A stretch of DNA of 64,000 nt from Marinomonas agarivorans. Its GTDB lineage: Bacteria; Pseudomonadota; Gammaproteobacteria; Pseudomonadales; Marinomonadaceae. A model generated the notes under the pieces. That model had not been told where the DNA came from and did no database searches. It saw only the letters and a program-made list of their open reading frames with translations. The position numbers and the translations under genes are program-made. The stretch spans positions 1-64,000 of the forward strand of contig NHNK02000004.1 in assembly GCA_002173415.2 (NCBI GenBank), read 5' to 3'. Numbering within the stretch: the stretch's first letter is position 1; each line of letters opens with the position of its first letter. Of this stretch, positions 52,417 to 62,152 are shown piece after piece.

Positions 52417-53291
52417 TAGGCTTTCTCACTCTTCAACATACGCCACAAGAAATAAGCAATATAGATATCCATAATAATGAATAGAACCGTTGCGATTGCC
52501 GCACCGTAGCCAACTCGATAATTAAAGATAGATTGCTCGTACATAAAGTAGGCCAATACATTAGAAGAACCATATGGACCACCCGACGTCATCGTTGCAA
52601 CAAGGTCGAAGCTACGTAAAGCCCCTATTACAGTAACAACAATAGCAATAAAAGTTGCAGGTCTTAGTTGAGGTAAAATGACATGACGCAACATTTTCCA
52701 ACCGTAGGCGCCATCAAGACGAGCCGCTTCGATTTGATCAGGACTTAAATTGTTTAAGCCTGTGAGATAAAGAATCATGCAGTAAGCGATTTGAGGCCAA
52801 AGACCAGCAGCAATGATACCGAATGTTGCCCATTTTTCTTCCGTTAAAATGGCAATGGGTTCAAAACCTAAACTAGTAATAGCAATGTTTAGAAGACCAT
52901 AGCTTGGGTCGTAAAACCATGAGAAAACCAAGGCGACAACAACTTGTGAAATAACAAAAGGGAAGAAGAACATAGCCTTCACTAAACGAATGCCTAGTAC
53001 CTTTTGATTCAGAAACAAGGCAACCGCTAAGCCTAGCGGCGGCGCTAACATATACAAAACCATCCAGTATATGTTATTTCTAAGTGACACCCAGAATTGT
53101 TCGTCAGTAAACAATTCAGCATAGTTATCAAGGCCAATAAAGGTCTTTTCCCCTAGACCGTCCCATTCATAGAGACTTAAAAGTAAGCTCTGGCAAATAG
53201 GAAAAATGACGTAGATGACAAACATAATAAGCGCGGGAGCCAAAAAAATAATTGGCATCCACTGTCGCTGTCTGCTTTGCAGATTCTGCAT
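52416..53291 (-). CDS. ABC sugar transporter permease (MalF type)
   Basis: A MalF-type permease of 291 residues from ATG 53291; the longer start at 53387 adds 32 residues without membrane features. Membrane helices begin at IIFLAPALIMFVIYVIFP. The EAA loop is EAARLDGAYGWKMLRHVILP. It pairs with the MalG-type protein to form the channel for galactosides. It is first in the reverse-strand galactoside operon and divergent from the IclR gene. Confidence 0.9.
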   Translation of the reverse strand: MQNLQSRQRQWMPIIFLAPALIMFVIYVIFPICQSLLLSLYEWDGLGEKTFIGLDNYAELFTDEQFWVSLRNNIYWMVLYMLAPPLGLAVALFLNQKVLGIRLVKAMFFFPFVISQVVVALVFSWFYDPSYGLLNIAITSLGFEPIAILTEEKWATFGIIAAGLWPQIAYCMILYLTGLNNLSPDQIEAARLDGAYGWKMLRHVILPQLRPATFIAIVVTVIGALRSFDLVATMTSGGPYGSSNVLAYFMYEQSIFNYRVGYGAAIATVLFIIMDIYIAYFLWRMLKSEKA

Positions 53292-53500
53292 GTCGGAGTT
53301 ACCTCTTGTTATTATACTTTCACACTGTCTTAGCTTGACAGACACCTGTAGTTTGCAAATAATGGAATAGAGTTTCATTTTTTGCAAGACTTAAAGATTA
53401 AATTACGCCTTTTAAAGATAGACGGATTATGGCGACATTCGACTTATATAAAAGTTGTATGACGGCTTAATTTGCAGGACATTCAGGAACAAAAGTATTT

Positions 53501-54283
53501 ATGCCAAGCACTGATACAAAATCCGGAGGATCGTCTCTCAGTAAAGCACTAACCGTCTTAAAAGAAGTATGTTGCGCAAATGACCCAATGCGTTTTGCCA
53601 GCATTGTTGAGCGTTCAGAGTTACCAAAAGCGACCGCTCATCGCATTTTAAATACACTAGCAGAGGAAGGCTTGGTACGTTTTGAAGAGCATTCCCAACT
53701 CTATTATCCAGGATATGGGCTGCTTGAACTAGCACACAGAGCATGGTCCAGCCTTGATATTCGTGACATTGCTGCAGACAAAATGCGAGAAATTTGGGAA
53801 GAAACAGGAGAAACCCTTCACCTTGCTGTACTCGATAGAGGCGAGGTGATTTATATCGACAAACTGGAAAGCCAGAAGAACTTGCGATTATTTTCGGCAG
53901 TTGGCAAGAAAGGCCCAGCCTATTGCACTGGTGTTGGTAAAGCATTACTTGCTTACCTACCTGCAGAGGAATTAGCCGAAGCGATTCGCTTACAAAATTT
54001 TGTTAAGCACACAGCAACAACGCTTAGCACCGAGGCAGAGCTTCGATCTGAGCTGGTTAAAATTCGAGAGCAGGGAGTATCCCTCGATTTAGAAGAACAC
54101 GAGAACGGTATCAAATGTGCCGCTTCTGTGATATTTAATTATCGAAATGAGCCTATCGCAGCATTAAGCATCACAGCACCTGTATTTCGGGTTGATGATG
54201 TGCGTTTTGAGCTTTTCCAACAGCGTATAAAAGCCGCGTGTGAAGAGATATCGAAACGTATGGGAGCCATGGCTTCTGCTTAA
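53501..54283 (+). CDS. IclR-family transcriptional regulator
   Basis: A 260-residue regulator. An N-terminal winged helix (SKALTVLKEVC, SELPKATAHRILNTLAEEGLV) is followed by the IclR effector domain (ETLHLAVLDRGEVIYIDKLES, YCTGVGKALLAY, AASVIFNYRNEPIAALSITAP). It is divergent from the galactoside uptake and catabolism operon, and the ABC ATPase gene follows 47 bp later on its own strand, so it is the likely local regulator. The ligand is unknown; galactonate or KDGal would be reasonable. Confidence 0.88.
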   Translation: MPSTDTKSGGSSLSKALTVLKEVCCANDPMRFASIVERSELPKATAHRILNTLAEEGLVRFEEHSQLYYPGYGLLELAHRAWSSLDIRDIAADKMREIWEETGETLHLAVLDRGEVIYIDKLESQKNLRLFSAVGKKGPAYCTGVGKALLAYLPAEELAEAIRLQNFVKHTATTLSTEAELRSELVKIREQGVSLDLEEHENGIKCAASVIFNYRNEPIAALSITAPVFRVDDVRFELFQQRIKAACEEISKRMGAMASA

Positions 54284-54330
54284 ATAGATGCAATATTTTT
54301 TAATATCATAACAGTAGGATTAGAAAAACA

Positions 54331-55431
54331 ATGGCAACTATAAAACTAAAAAATGTCATCAAGCGCTTTGGCGACATTGAAACGATTCATGGCGTGGATT
54401 TGGACCTGAAAGACGGTGAGTTTGTCGTTTTTGTTGGACCATCCGGCTGTGGCAAATCAACATTATTACGCCTTATTGCTGGATTAGAAGAAATTAGCGA
54501 TGGTGATCTTTATATTGATGAAGCGAATGTTAATAATGTCGCGCCAGCAGATCGTGGTGTCGCCATGGTTTTCCAATCATACGCTCTTTACCCTCATATG
54601 ACAGTGGAAGAGAATATGAGCTTTGGTTTACGCATGACTGGTGCCGCACCAGAGCTAATAAAAGAACGTGTTTCTCATGCGGCCAACATTCTTCAATTAG
54701 AACCTCTACTAGATCGCAAACCAAAACAACTTTCTGGTGGTCAACGTCAGCGTGTTGCTATTGGTCGCGCCATTGTTCGTGAACCTAAAGTTTTCTTATT
54801 TGACGAACCACTTTCTAACCTTGATGCTGAATTACGTGTTGATATGCGTATTCAGATTGCCAAGTTGCACCAACAATTAAGCGCTACCATGATTTATGTT
54901 ACCCATGATCAAGTGGAAGCGATGACACTAGCTGATAAAATTGTTGTTCTACGCGCTGGTAATGTTGAGCAAGTTGGTTCGCCAATGGAGCTTTATCACA
55001 ACCCTGCCAATGAGTTCGTTGCAGGCTTTATTGGTTCACCAAAAATTAACTTCTTGGATGCTAGCATCAAATCAGTAGAAACCGATGCCGTGACGATTGA
55101 TATTGCAGGCCAATCATTGTCATTACCAGCGAAAACAGAGTTATGTAAAGTGGGTGACTCTATCAAAGTAGGCATCCGTCCTGAGCATTTAGTCGAGCAC
55201 AACAAAGAGTGTGAGTTTGAGATTGATGTGCTTGTTGATGTTGCCGAACACTTAGGTGGGGTAAGTTTCTTATACGGCAGTTACCAAGGCCATGACCTTA
55301 CTCTTGAAGCTCCTGGTAAGAACCTTTCCAAATCTGGTGATACCGTTAAAGTGGGCGCTAAGTTAAGTGATTTCTATTTGTTTAACTCTGAAGGTCTTTC
55401 ATTGCAAAATCGCGAAGTACCTACTCGCTAA
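54331..55431 (+). CDS. ABC sugar transporter ATPase (MsmK/UgpC type)
   Basis: A 366-residue ATPase. Walker A is GPSGCGKST, the signature is LSGGQRQRVAIGRA, Walker B is FLFDEPLSNLD, and the switch His is in YVTHDQVEAM. The C-terminal TOBE-like domain (VGIRPEHL) is typical of sugar importers. It probably energises the permeases at 51565-53291, although it is on the opposite strand downstream of the IclR gene. Such ATPases often serve several transporters. Confidence 0.92.
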   Translation: MATIKLKNVIKRFGDIETIHGVDLDLKDGEFVVFVGPSGCGKSTLLRLIAGLEEISDGDLYIDEANVNNVAPADRGVAMVFQSYALYPHMTVEENMSFGLRMTGAAPELIKERVSHAANILQLEPLLDRKPKQLSGGQRQRVAIGRAIVREPKVFLFDEPLSNLDAELRVDMRIQIAKLHQQLSATMIYVTHDQVEAMTLADKIVVLRAGNVEQVGSPMELYHNPANEFVAGFIGSPKINFLDASIKSVETDAVTIDIAGQSLSLPAKTELCKVGDSIKVGIRPEHLVEHNKECEFEIDVLVDVAEHLGGVSFLYGSYQGHDLTLEAPGKNLSKSGDTVKVGAKLSDFYLFNSEGLSLQNREVPTR

Positions 55432-55449
55432 TTGCTCATAAAGTCTTAC

Positions 55450-55491
55450 AAAAAAGCACGCTTACTTATTCTTAATTAGCGTGCTTTTTTT
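55450..55491 (+). terminator. Intrinsic terminator after the ABC ATPase gene
   Basis: AAAAAAGCACGCT (55450-55462) and AGCGTGCTTTTTT (55478-55490) form a 13-bp stem with a 15-nt loop and a T run. Confidence 0.88.
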
Positions 55492-55620
55492 GCCGCCACT
55501 CATAGTAAAAAACTAACACATTGTTAATTTTAATCAATTTCACACATTTCTTCGTTTCCCCTATTCTTGTAATCAAACAAATAAACGAGGTTTATTTATG
55601 CAAACTTTTAAGGGGGTCCT

Positions 55621-55857
55621 ATGTCTCGTTATACTATTTTTGGTCATGATGCTTGTGGGTTTTGCCGCCGTGCCAAGCAACTTTTAGAAAAAAAAGAACT
55701 GCCATTCCGTTATGTCAACATTCATAAGGAAGGCATCACGAAAGAAGCCTTGTCGCAACTTATCGGTAAAGAAGTACACACAGTGCCACAAATCTTCAAA
55801 GACAAAGAGTACGTTGGTGGTTTTGAGGCTTTGAACGCCAGTTTACAGCAGCAATAA
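55621..55857 (+). CDS. Glutaredoxin (CGFC active site)
   Basis: A 78-residue glutaredoxin with CGFC at residues 12-15, the cis-proline segment HTVPQIFKD and GGFEAL. It differs from GrxC (CPYC, at 18902), so the genome has at least two class I glutaredoxins. AAGGGGG lies just upstream of the ATG. It stands alone and reduces disulfides with glutathione; no specific partner is indicated. Confidence 0.88.
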   Translation: MSRYTIFGHDACGFCRRAKQLLEKKELPFRYVNIHKEGITKEALSQLIGKEVHTVPQIFKDKEYVGGFEALNASLQQQ

Positions 55858-55883
55858 CGTTTTCTTAATTGCGCTACTTTTGA

Positions 55884-56693
55884 CTAAGGTTTTGTTGTTT
55901 GTAACAAACGCTTTGCTATTTCAGCAAAACCATAGCCACCACTCGCTTGTGTTATAAAATTAGGGCGGTGGCACATTATTGTTAGATGCTTAGCAATGTT
56001 TGCCACTCCCACACTCAATGGGAAGTGGGCAAACATACTTTCATCATTCGGCGCATCCCCAACATACATAACCTGATGATCCATCTGTTGTTTTGATAAT
56101 CCATACGTTTTGCTCAATACTCTTACTGCCATTGCGTATTTATCATACTCACCTTGCCAAATGTTAATGTGTATTGAGCTTGCTTTAGCTTGTAGACCTT
56201 GCTGTTGCAGTTCAAGCAAAAATGCTTCTTTTTCTTTAATAGCGGGAGGGTAGACATCTTGAGCGTAATCTACAGCAACATCCGTCAGACGATAGGCCTG
56301 ATCTTGAGCGAGCTTAAGTGCTGGATATTTAGATAAAAGTGGAGTCACTTGATGCAACAAAGCCATTTTACTTTGCTGCATCATCACTGGATCCTGCCAA
56401 TGATGATAGTGCAGCTTTCCTGCGCTATCTTTTTGCAGGAAAACGGCACCACCTTCTGTAATCACTCCTGCAACAGGCCACAGTCGAGCAATTAAATCAG
56501 ACCAACCTCCGCAGCCGCCAGTAACTGGAATTACGATATAACCGGCTAAAGATAAGTCATGTAGAGCCTGATATGTCTCAGGCGGCAATTGAGCATTCCA
56601 CGTCAATGTGTCATCAATGTCCGTCAAAATAAAACGAACTTGATTGAGAGTTGAATCAGGGACATCACTAAACGAAGTTAATGGTACTGTCAT
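55884..56693 (-). CDS. HAD-superfamily (type IIB) phosphatase
   Basis: A 269-residue HAD hydrolase. Motif I is LTDIDDTLTW with the two catalytic Asps, motif II is VIPVTGG, and motif IV is YVGDAPNDESMF. The type IIB cap and sucrose-phosphatase-like layout suggest a small sugar- or polyol-phosphate substrate. It starts 12 bp after the glycerophosphodiesterase gene on the same strand, so the two may act together on glycerol or sugar phosphates. Confidence 0.82.
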   Translation of the reverse strand: MTVPLTSFSDVPDSTLNQVRFILTDIDDTLTWNAQLPPETYQALHDLSLAGYIVIPVTGGCGGWSDLIARLWPVAGVITEGGAVFLQKDSAGKLHYHHWQDPVMMQQSKMALLHQVTPLLSKYPALKLAQDQAYRLTDVAVDYAQDVYPPAIKEKEAFLLELQQQGLQAKASSIHINIWQGEYDKYAMAVRVLSKTYGLSKQQMDHQVMYVGDAPNDESMFAHFPLSVGVANIAKHLTIMCHRPNFITQASGGYGFAEIAKRLLQTTKP

Positions 56694-56705
56694 GGCTTAC
56701 AGAGA

Positions 56706-57440
56706 TTATGTTGCAAACCCCAAATCAATAAACACACTTGGATCATCAGTAATAATTGTGTCCATTCCCCAGTGCCAATGACTCTCCACCAATTTAGGGT
56801 CATTTGCTGTGTAGCAAAATAGGTAATACCCTGCTTTTTTAATCGCTGTTGCTTGCTCTTCTGTTAAGTGATTATGGTTGCAGTTAAGGCTAAAGGCGCT
56901 GATATTTTTGAGTGTCTGCGACCAGTTTGCTGGAATGTCATCATAGAGTTGCCCTAAACGGACATCACCATCCAATTCACGCACCATTACAAGAGCTGCC
57001 TCATTAAAGCTGGAAATCATTAAGGATGATTTATCTTGCCAATAGGTATGTATTTGCGCCATGACAGCAGGAACAATTCGCTCAATTTGTTCGCCAGAAT
57101 ATTTAATCTCCAAATTGAGTGATAAGCCTAACTCTTGAATATAGAGCAAGGCTTCCACTAAGGTTGGTACAGTTTCATTAGCAAATTGCGTATCAAACCA
57201 TGAACCGGCATCCAGCTTTTTGAGTTGAGTAACGGAGGTCTCAATGACTAGGCCACTGCCACTGGTACAGCGATCTAGAGTGTCGTCGTGAAAAATAACT
57301 AAATCGTCACCACCCGCAAGCGAAACATCTATTTCTACCCATTTAAGGCCGGCATCTGCTGCTGCTTTCAAAGAAGCCAATGTGTTTTCAGGCGCAATTT
57401 TTGCCGCACCTCGATGGCCCATTACTTTCGTTGCAAACAT
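56706..57440 (-). CDS. Glycerophosphodiester phosphodiesterase (UgpQ-like)
   Basis: A 244-residue TIM-barrel enzyme. The catalytic motif is GHRGAAKIAPENT, then WVEIDVSL and VIFHDDTLDR with the metal and general-acid residues, and NLEIKYS further on. No signal peptide, so cytoplasmic like UgpQ. It hydrolyses glycerophosphodiesters to glycerol-3-phosphate and an alcohol. It is followed by the HAD phosphatase gene. Confidence 0.9.
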   Translation of the reverse strand: MFATKVMGHRGAAKIAPENTLASLKAAADAGLKWVEIDVSLAGGDDLVIFHDDTLDRCTSGSGLVIETSVTQLKKLDAGSWFDTQFANETVPTLVEALLYIQELGLSLNLEIKYSGEQIERIVPAVMAQIHTYWQDKSSLMISSFNEAALVMVRELDGDVRLGQLYDDIPANWSQTLKNISAFSLNCNHNHLTEEQATAIKKAGYYLFCYTANDPKLVESHWHWGMDTIITDDPSVFIDLGFAT

Positions 57441-57464
57441 GATATTAATTACCTTATGGTTAAT

Positions 57465-59363
57465 TTAGTCGCCATTATATAGACTTCCTTGTTGCAACTG
57501 GACCCCTATTTTTAACAGGGCTTCTTTTTGCGCCTCGGTTTCCACTCCCTCAACTAGAGTTGTCATGCCTAATGAAGTGACTAATTGATGAATGAAATCG
57601 ATTGTTTTGGCACCATTACTTAGCACCCCTTCCAGAAATTGCTTATCAACTTTAACAATACTAGCTGGAATCTTATGCAGATACGCTAACGAAGATAGGC
57701 CAATCCCAAAGCTATCAATACTGATAATGATCCCCAACTCTTTTAGCTGCTGCACTGAACTAATCTGTTGATCAATATCATTTAGTAAAGTTGTTTCGGT
57801 TAGCTCAACAATAATATCTTCCGGCTTTAAGCCTGCTGCCCTTATTCTGCTATGTAAATCGTTAGCAAAGTTATCTGTCGCTAAATGCAATCCAGAAATA
57901 TTGAGGGACAATCCTACATTGTTATGAGAGTTTGCTCGTAACGTAGGCAAATCTTCTAAGGCTTTATCAATCACCCAACCTTCTATCAATTGGATAAGGC
58001 CTGTGGTTTTGGCCACTTTTAAGGCTTCTTTCATTGGAACATTACCAAGAAACTCATTTTCCCAGTGCAACAATGCTTCATAGGCCTTGAGTTTATTGCT
58101 CGTAACATCGTAAATGGCTTGATATCGTACTGATAGCTCTTGCCGCTGAATAGCCTGTGACAAGTGCTGAGCGATCAGGCCTTTACGTTTGCTTTCTTGC
58201 TCCATTCCTTGTTGGTAAGCAGTTATTTGATTTTTACCTTTTAACTTAGACATGTACATTGCCGAGTCTGCATGACTAATGATATCCATTGCAGAGCGAC
58301 CATCGTGTGGATAAGTGGCACTGCCAATACTGGCAAAAATATCAATCGTGATCCCTTGTTCTTCACGATAGGTTTGTGACAACGTGGCAAGCATATTATG
58401 ACTAAATTGCTCTCTCGGCATGGCTAAAGCTGACAAAGGACAAAGCCAAATGAACTCATCTCCGCCAAAGCGACAACCCTGACCAGCGCTATCTAATTGC
58501 CTCAAGCGTTCTGCAAACCATATTAAAATTCGATCACCACCAGCATGGCCGAAAGAATCATTGATTAACTTAAAGCCATCAAGATCAATATAATAGAGTA
58601 GGAAGGGGGTTTGTGATTCTAGATAATGATCAATTTTTTGCAGCAGCCCTCGTCGATTAAATAAGCCTGTTAAGGCGTCACGATAGGACTCTTGCTGAGC
58701 TGCGATTTCTTTTATTTTACGGTCTTGGACACTATATAAGGAAAGTAATATTTTTCCTTTTCGATCATGACTTTGCAGCAAGTGCATATTGGCATAAAAC
58801 CAACAGTGCTGATCACCCACCCGACAAAGAATTTCACCCGCGAAACTATTATTAATATTAAGGTCGTCATAGATAGCTTGTAGTTGATCCTTTTCAATAA
58901 TCAACTGTGAAAGGTTGAGTAAATCTGTACCAATTACCTCTTTAAAAGCAGGGTTGCTACTAATAAATTGACCATTAAACTGAAAACTAGACACTAACAT
59001 TTTCGCATTGAATAAACTGGCATGTCCTAATGCTTCCGGTTCAAACGCCTCACAACACATTGCCATGCGCCCTGTTGCCAAACGGTGACCGCTCATGATC
59101 AAAAAAACTTCTTTCGCTATACCCTTAGGTGTTAGTGTCCACACCTCTGAAACCACTTCGCCTTGAAGAAAGGCTTGCTGATAATTCTCAAGACTGGTGC
59201 GCACCGCATCGGATATATCTTTCAGGAAGTCACGGCTTTGTAATTCTTCCAGTGAGTCCGTTTCCCATAATTTCAATGCTGCAGAATTGGCCCAATTGAT
59301 GCAAAAATTATCAATATCATAAATCCAAACAGCCGTATGCAGTTGCTCAATCGAGACACTCAT
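57465..59363 (-). CDS. GGDEF-EAL protein (cyclic-di-GMP turnover), EAL partly degenerate
   Basis: A 632-residue cytoplasmic signalling protein. The N-terminus (1-220) looks like two PAS-type sensor modules. The GGDEF domain has an intact GGDEF motif (300-304) with DGFKLINDSFGHAGGD, but no canonical RxxD inhibitory site. The EAL domain has YEALLHW (428-434) and VELTETTLL. The usual DDFG is IDSFG here (Asp549, Ser550), so one metal-binding Asp is missing and phosphodiesterase activity may be weak or lost. The C-terminus ends soon after QGSLYNGD, slightly shorter than usual. Confidence 0.88.
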   Translation of the reverse strand: MSVSIEQLHTAVWIYDIDNFCINWANSAALKLWETDSLEELQSRDFLKDISDAVRTSLENYQQAFLQGEVVSEVWTLTPKGIAKEVFLIMSGHRLATGRMAMCCEAFEPEALGHASLFNAKMLVSSFQFNGQFISSNPAFKEVIGTDLLNLSQLIIEKDQLQAIYDDLNINNSFAGEILCRVGDQHCWFYANMHLLQSHDRKGKILLSLYSVQDRKIKEIAAQQESYRDALTGLFNRRGLLQKIDHYLESQTPFLLYYIDLDGFKLINDSFGHAGGDRILIWFAERLRQLDSAGQGCRFGGDEFIWLCPLSALAMPREQFSHNMLATLSQTYREEQGITIDIFASIGSATYPHDGRSAMDIISHADSAMYMSKLKGKNQITAYQQGMEQESKRKGLIAQHLSQAIQRQELSVRYQAIYDVTSNKLKAYEALLHWENEFLGNVPMKEALKVAKTTGLIQLIEGWVIDKALEDLPTLRANSHNNVGLSLNISGLHLATDNFANDLHSRIRAAGLKPEDIIVELTETTLLNDIDQQISSVQQLKELGIIISIDSFGIGLSSLAYLHKIPASIVKVDKQFLEGVLSNGAKTIDFIHQLVTSLGMTTLVEGVETEAQKEALLKIGVQLQQGSLYNGD

Positions 59364-59504
59364 TCCCCCCCCCGATTTGAGTTAAGTGGTCACGTTTACA
59401 TCCATAATAATGGATCAAATAGAACTTGGCGAATCAAAAAGGCCTTGCTGTTAAGCAAGGCCTGTATGAATCAAGATAGATTCTAGGAAACTTATCTTTT
59501 TGTC

Positions 59505-61058
59505 TTAGACAGTAAAACGATTAATTGCTTGAGCTAGAGTGTAAGCTTGTCCGGATAAGTCCGTAGCAGACTGTACATTCTTATTTACTTCTGTAACATT
59601 TTGGTCTGTAGCATCTTTAATATTATTCACGTTTCTAGCAATTTCATCTGCTACACTACTTTGCTCCTCAATAGCGACGGCAATTTGGGTGCTGCTATCC
59701 AAAATTTCTTGCATATCGCTCATAATAGATTGAATTCTCAGTAAGGCCTCGCCAGATTTTTCAACACTCTTATCCCCTTTTGTTTTGCAAAGGCCGATGT
59801 TGGCTACGACCTTTTGCGTTTGAGCCTGTACGGAGGAAATAATGTCAGAGATACTTTCAGTCGATTGCTGTGTACGACCGGCAAGGGTTCTAACCTCATC
59901 AGCAACAACCGCAAAACCACGGCCTTGCTCTCCAGCTCTAGCTGCTTCAATTGCTGCATTTAACGCTAGTAAATTAGTTTGCTCTGCAATTTCTTGAATC
60001 ACATTAACCACATCATTTATTTGCTCGGATAAAGCGGATAGGTTTGTTACTTCGGTACTAGCAACATCTAGCTCGCTGGACAGGGAAGCAATTGTTTCTT
60101 GAGTGATAGAGATTTCTTTCAGGCCTTCCTGTGCTAATTCATGGCTTTTTTGCGTGTTGGCAACTGAGGTTTCTGTTGTCATAGCAACTTCTCTCACACT
60201 CTGCCCCATTTCCACAATCGCCGAGGCAATACTGTCTGTTTCTACCTGCTGATGGGTAAGTGCATCACCTGTAGATTTACTACTCTGCTGTAACTCCGTA
60301 GATGCATTGCCTAATTGACCAATGGCTCCTTGAACATCACCTATTAGCGCCTTAATACTGTCTAACAGGATATTAAGATGCCCAGCCATGTCGGCAAGTT
60401 CATCTTTTCCGCTAGTATCTGCCACTAAAGAAAGGTTATAAGTAGTTGACACTTCAGAAATAACATTCACTAGTCGAGAGATGCGTTGCTGAATGTTACG
60501 TACAATATAAAATGAAGCTAAAGATAGACAAGCAACAATAATAATTACAACTGTGATAATAAGAGTTCGAATAAAATCTTTTGCTGCTCCAATTTCAGTA
60601 TCCAGCTGTATCTCTGTGTTAGCAAAAATTGACTCTATATCAAGGAAGAGCATTTCCATTTCAGCTTTAATTTCTGCAACATGCAGTGGGTCTTTATCTA
60701 TTTCTACAAATAAAATATCAAAGTCTTTTTTGTATTGTTGAATTTCACTCATTAGCTTATCAAAGTCAGCCACTTCAATACCGATTTCTTGCAGCTCTTC
60801 AAGGAAGGTGTCGGACAGCTGTAAAAAAGCCTGATACTCTGACGAAAACTTCTCTTTACTGTCCTTACTTTTTTCATCTAAAAATTTCAATTCAATGCGA
60901 TTTAGGTGCAATAGTGACAACTCCAAACTCTTCGCATCAATGAAGGTTTGTTCTAGCTTTAAAAGTTTAGTGTTGGCAATTTCAATCAGTGCAATTGCAA
61001 TAATTAGAGAGAGAATCGAGAAGGTCGTAAGGCCAATAAGTTTGTATTTAATTTTCAT
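59505..61058 (-). CDS. Methyl-accepting chemotaxis protein, unknown helical sensor
   Basis: A 517-residue chemoreceptor. Membrane helices are at about 8-27 and about 165-190. The periplasmic part (30-165) is helical and of no named sensor family I can assign. A HAMP segment follows ([16 protein letters not shown]), then the signalling domain with [20 protein letters not shown] and [15 protein letters not shown]. It should feed CheA/CheW. A transporter (TRAP) operon follows in divergent orientation; a functional link is only possible, not shown. Confidence 0.88.
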   Translation of the reverse strand: MKIKYKLIGLTTFSILSLIIAIALIEIANTKLLKLEQTFIDAKSLELSLLHLNRIELKFLDEKSKDSKEKFSSEYQAFLQLSDTFLEELQEIGIEVADFDKLMSEIQQYKKDFDILFVEIDKDPLHVAEIKAEMEMLFLDIESIFANTEIQLDTEIGAAKDFIRTLIITVVIIIVACLSLASFYIVRNIQQRISRLVNVISEVSTTYNLSLVADTSGKDELADMAGHLNILLDSIKALIGDVQGAIGQLGNASTELQQSSKSTGDALTHQQVETDSIASAIVEMGQSVREVAMTTETSVANTQKSHELAQEGLKEISITQETIASLSSELDVASTEVTNLSALSEQINDVVNVIQEIAEQTNLLALNAAIEAARAGEQGRGFAVVADEVRTLAGRTQQSTESISDIISSVQAQTQKVVANIGLCKTKGDKSVEKSGEALLRIQSIMSDMQEILDSSTQIAVAIEEQSSVADEIARNVNNIKDATDQNVTEVNKNVQSATDLSGQAYTLAQAINRFTV

Positions 61059-61578
61059 CGATTAAGCACCTATGGTCTATATGAATTATATTTTTCGTAA
61101 TCCATTAGATATAAAAAATTGTTATTTTTAATATACAGAGAAGAAAGCCACAAATATGATCTTTGCACTTGAGAACAACAGTGCGTTAACTTTATTTGGA
61201 TAAATTAAGCTTTGTTCTTTAAGCATTGCTATAAAGACAGCTTGAAATGCAGCAGATCGACAACGCTATCATAAAAAAGTAAAAAGTAAATCCTCACTTA
61301 CAGTAAAGACGACTTAAATCAAAAACATTTTTTGGACAGCTTAGTAAAAATCGTTATAAAACAAGCCCCATAACGTTATGTTTTGTTTTGTTTTTTTTAT
61401 CAACACCACTGTTAAAAAGCATTGTTTTACCGGAAATACATGAATAAAAGATTGTACCTAAAGGGCCAGTGCTTATAATTCGCTTTAACTTAAACAAGAC
61501 TTATTGCACTTTACATAAATGCAATAAACTATTTGAGTAAGTAGAAGCCCTACAGAATTAAATTGAGAGCCCATTAAA
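61059..61578. other. Divergent control region between chemoreceptor and TRAP genes
   Basis: A 520-bp A/T-rich gap with no reading frame I can support. It should contain the promoters of both the reverse-strand chemoreceptor and the plus-strand TRAP operon. I see no convincing sigma-54 or operator site by eye. Confidence 0.4.
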
Positions 61579-62142
61579 TTGGAGAAAAGGACAACCATGT
61601 CTTTATTAATAAAAATAACACGCGTCCTCAGTGCCATAAATAACGTTATTCTTTTCGTATTTAAATATTTGGCCCTTTCTGCCGTTGCCGCTATGACGGT
61701 TATTATCATCGTTCAGGTCTGTTTTCGTTACGTTCTCAATAATTCATTGCCATGGTCAGAAGAACTCGCTCGATATCTAATGGTTTGGATGACATTCTTA
61801 GCCTTACCTGTTGTTTCACGTCTCCAACAACATGCTGCTTTAGAAATCATTCTAGGAAATATTTCTGCTTATGCGTGTGGCCTCATCAAACTCTTCCTCT
61901 ACCTTATTATTGGTATTGTTATTTACTATGCTTTTGACCGCAGCTATGACTTTGCAGCCAAAGGAACCCGTTCATTAGCTGCTGCGTTGCCAATAACAAA
62001 GGCGTGGTCTTACACCGCTATGCCGGTTGGTTTTTTTGCTATGGGCCTTGTGTATATTGAATTGTTCTTACAACAGGTTATCGATCTAATTTCAATGAAG
62101 AACAATACTAACCAATCAACTCCAACAACAGACGAAGCATAA
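61579..62142 (+). CDS. TRAP transporter small permease (DctQ type)
   Basis: A 187-residue membrane protein with four predicted helices, the DctQ pattern: VCFRYVLNNSLPWSEELARYLMVWMTFLA is the conserved motif between helices 1-2. The late segment ALPITKAWSYTAMPVGFFAMG is also family-typical. It pairs with the large permease 11 bp downstream for Na+-driven uptake of an organic acid. The substrate is unknown. Confidence 0.9.
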   Translation: MEKRTTMSLLIKITRVLSAINNVILFVFKYLALSAVAAMTVIIIVQVCFRYVLNNSLPWSEELARYLMVWMTFLALPVVSRLQQHAALEIILGNISAYACGLIKLFLYLIIGIVIYYAFDRSYDFAAKGTRSLAAALPITKAWSYTAMPVGFFAMGLVYIELFLQQVIDLISMKNNTNQSTPTTDEA

Positions 62143-62152
62143 GGAAATTACC

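Noticed and set aside
61059-61578. A sigma-54 promoter for the TRAP operon
   Set aside because: I could not find a TGGCAC-N5-TTGC type element with correct spacing; GGCCAGTGCTTATAATTCGC is only a weak resemblance.
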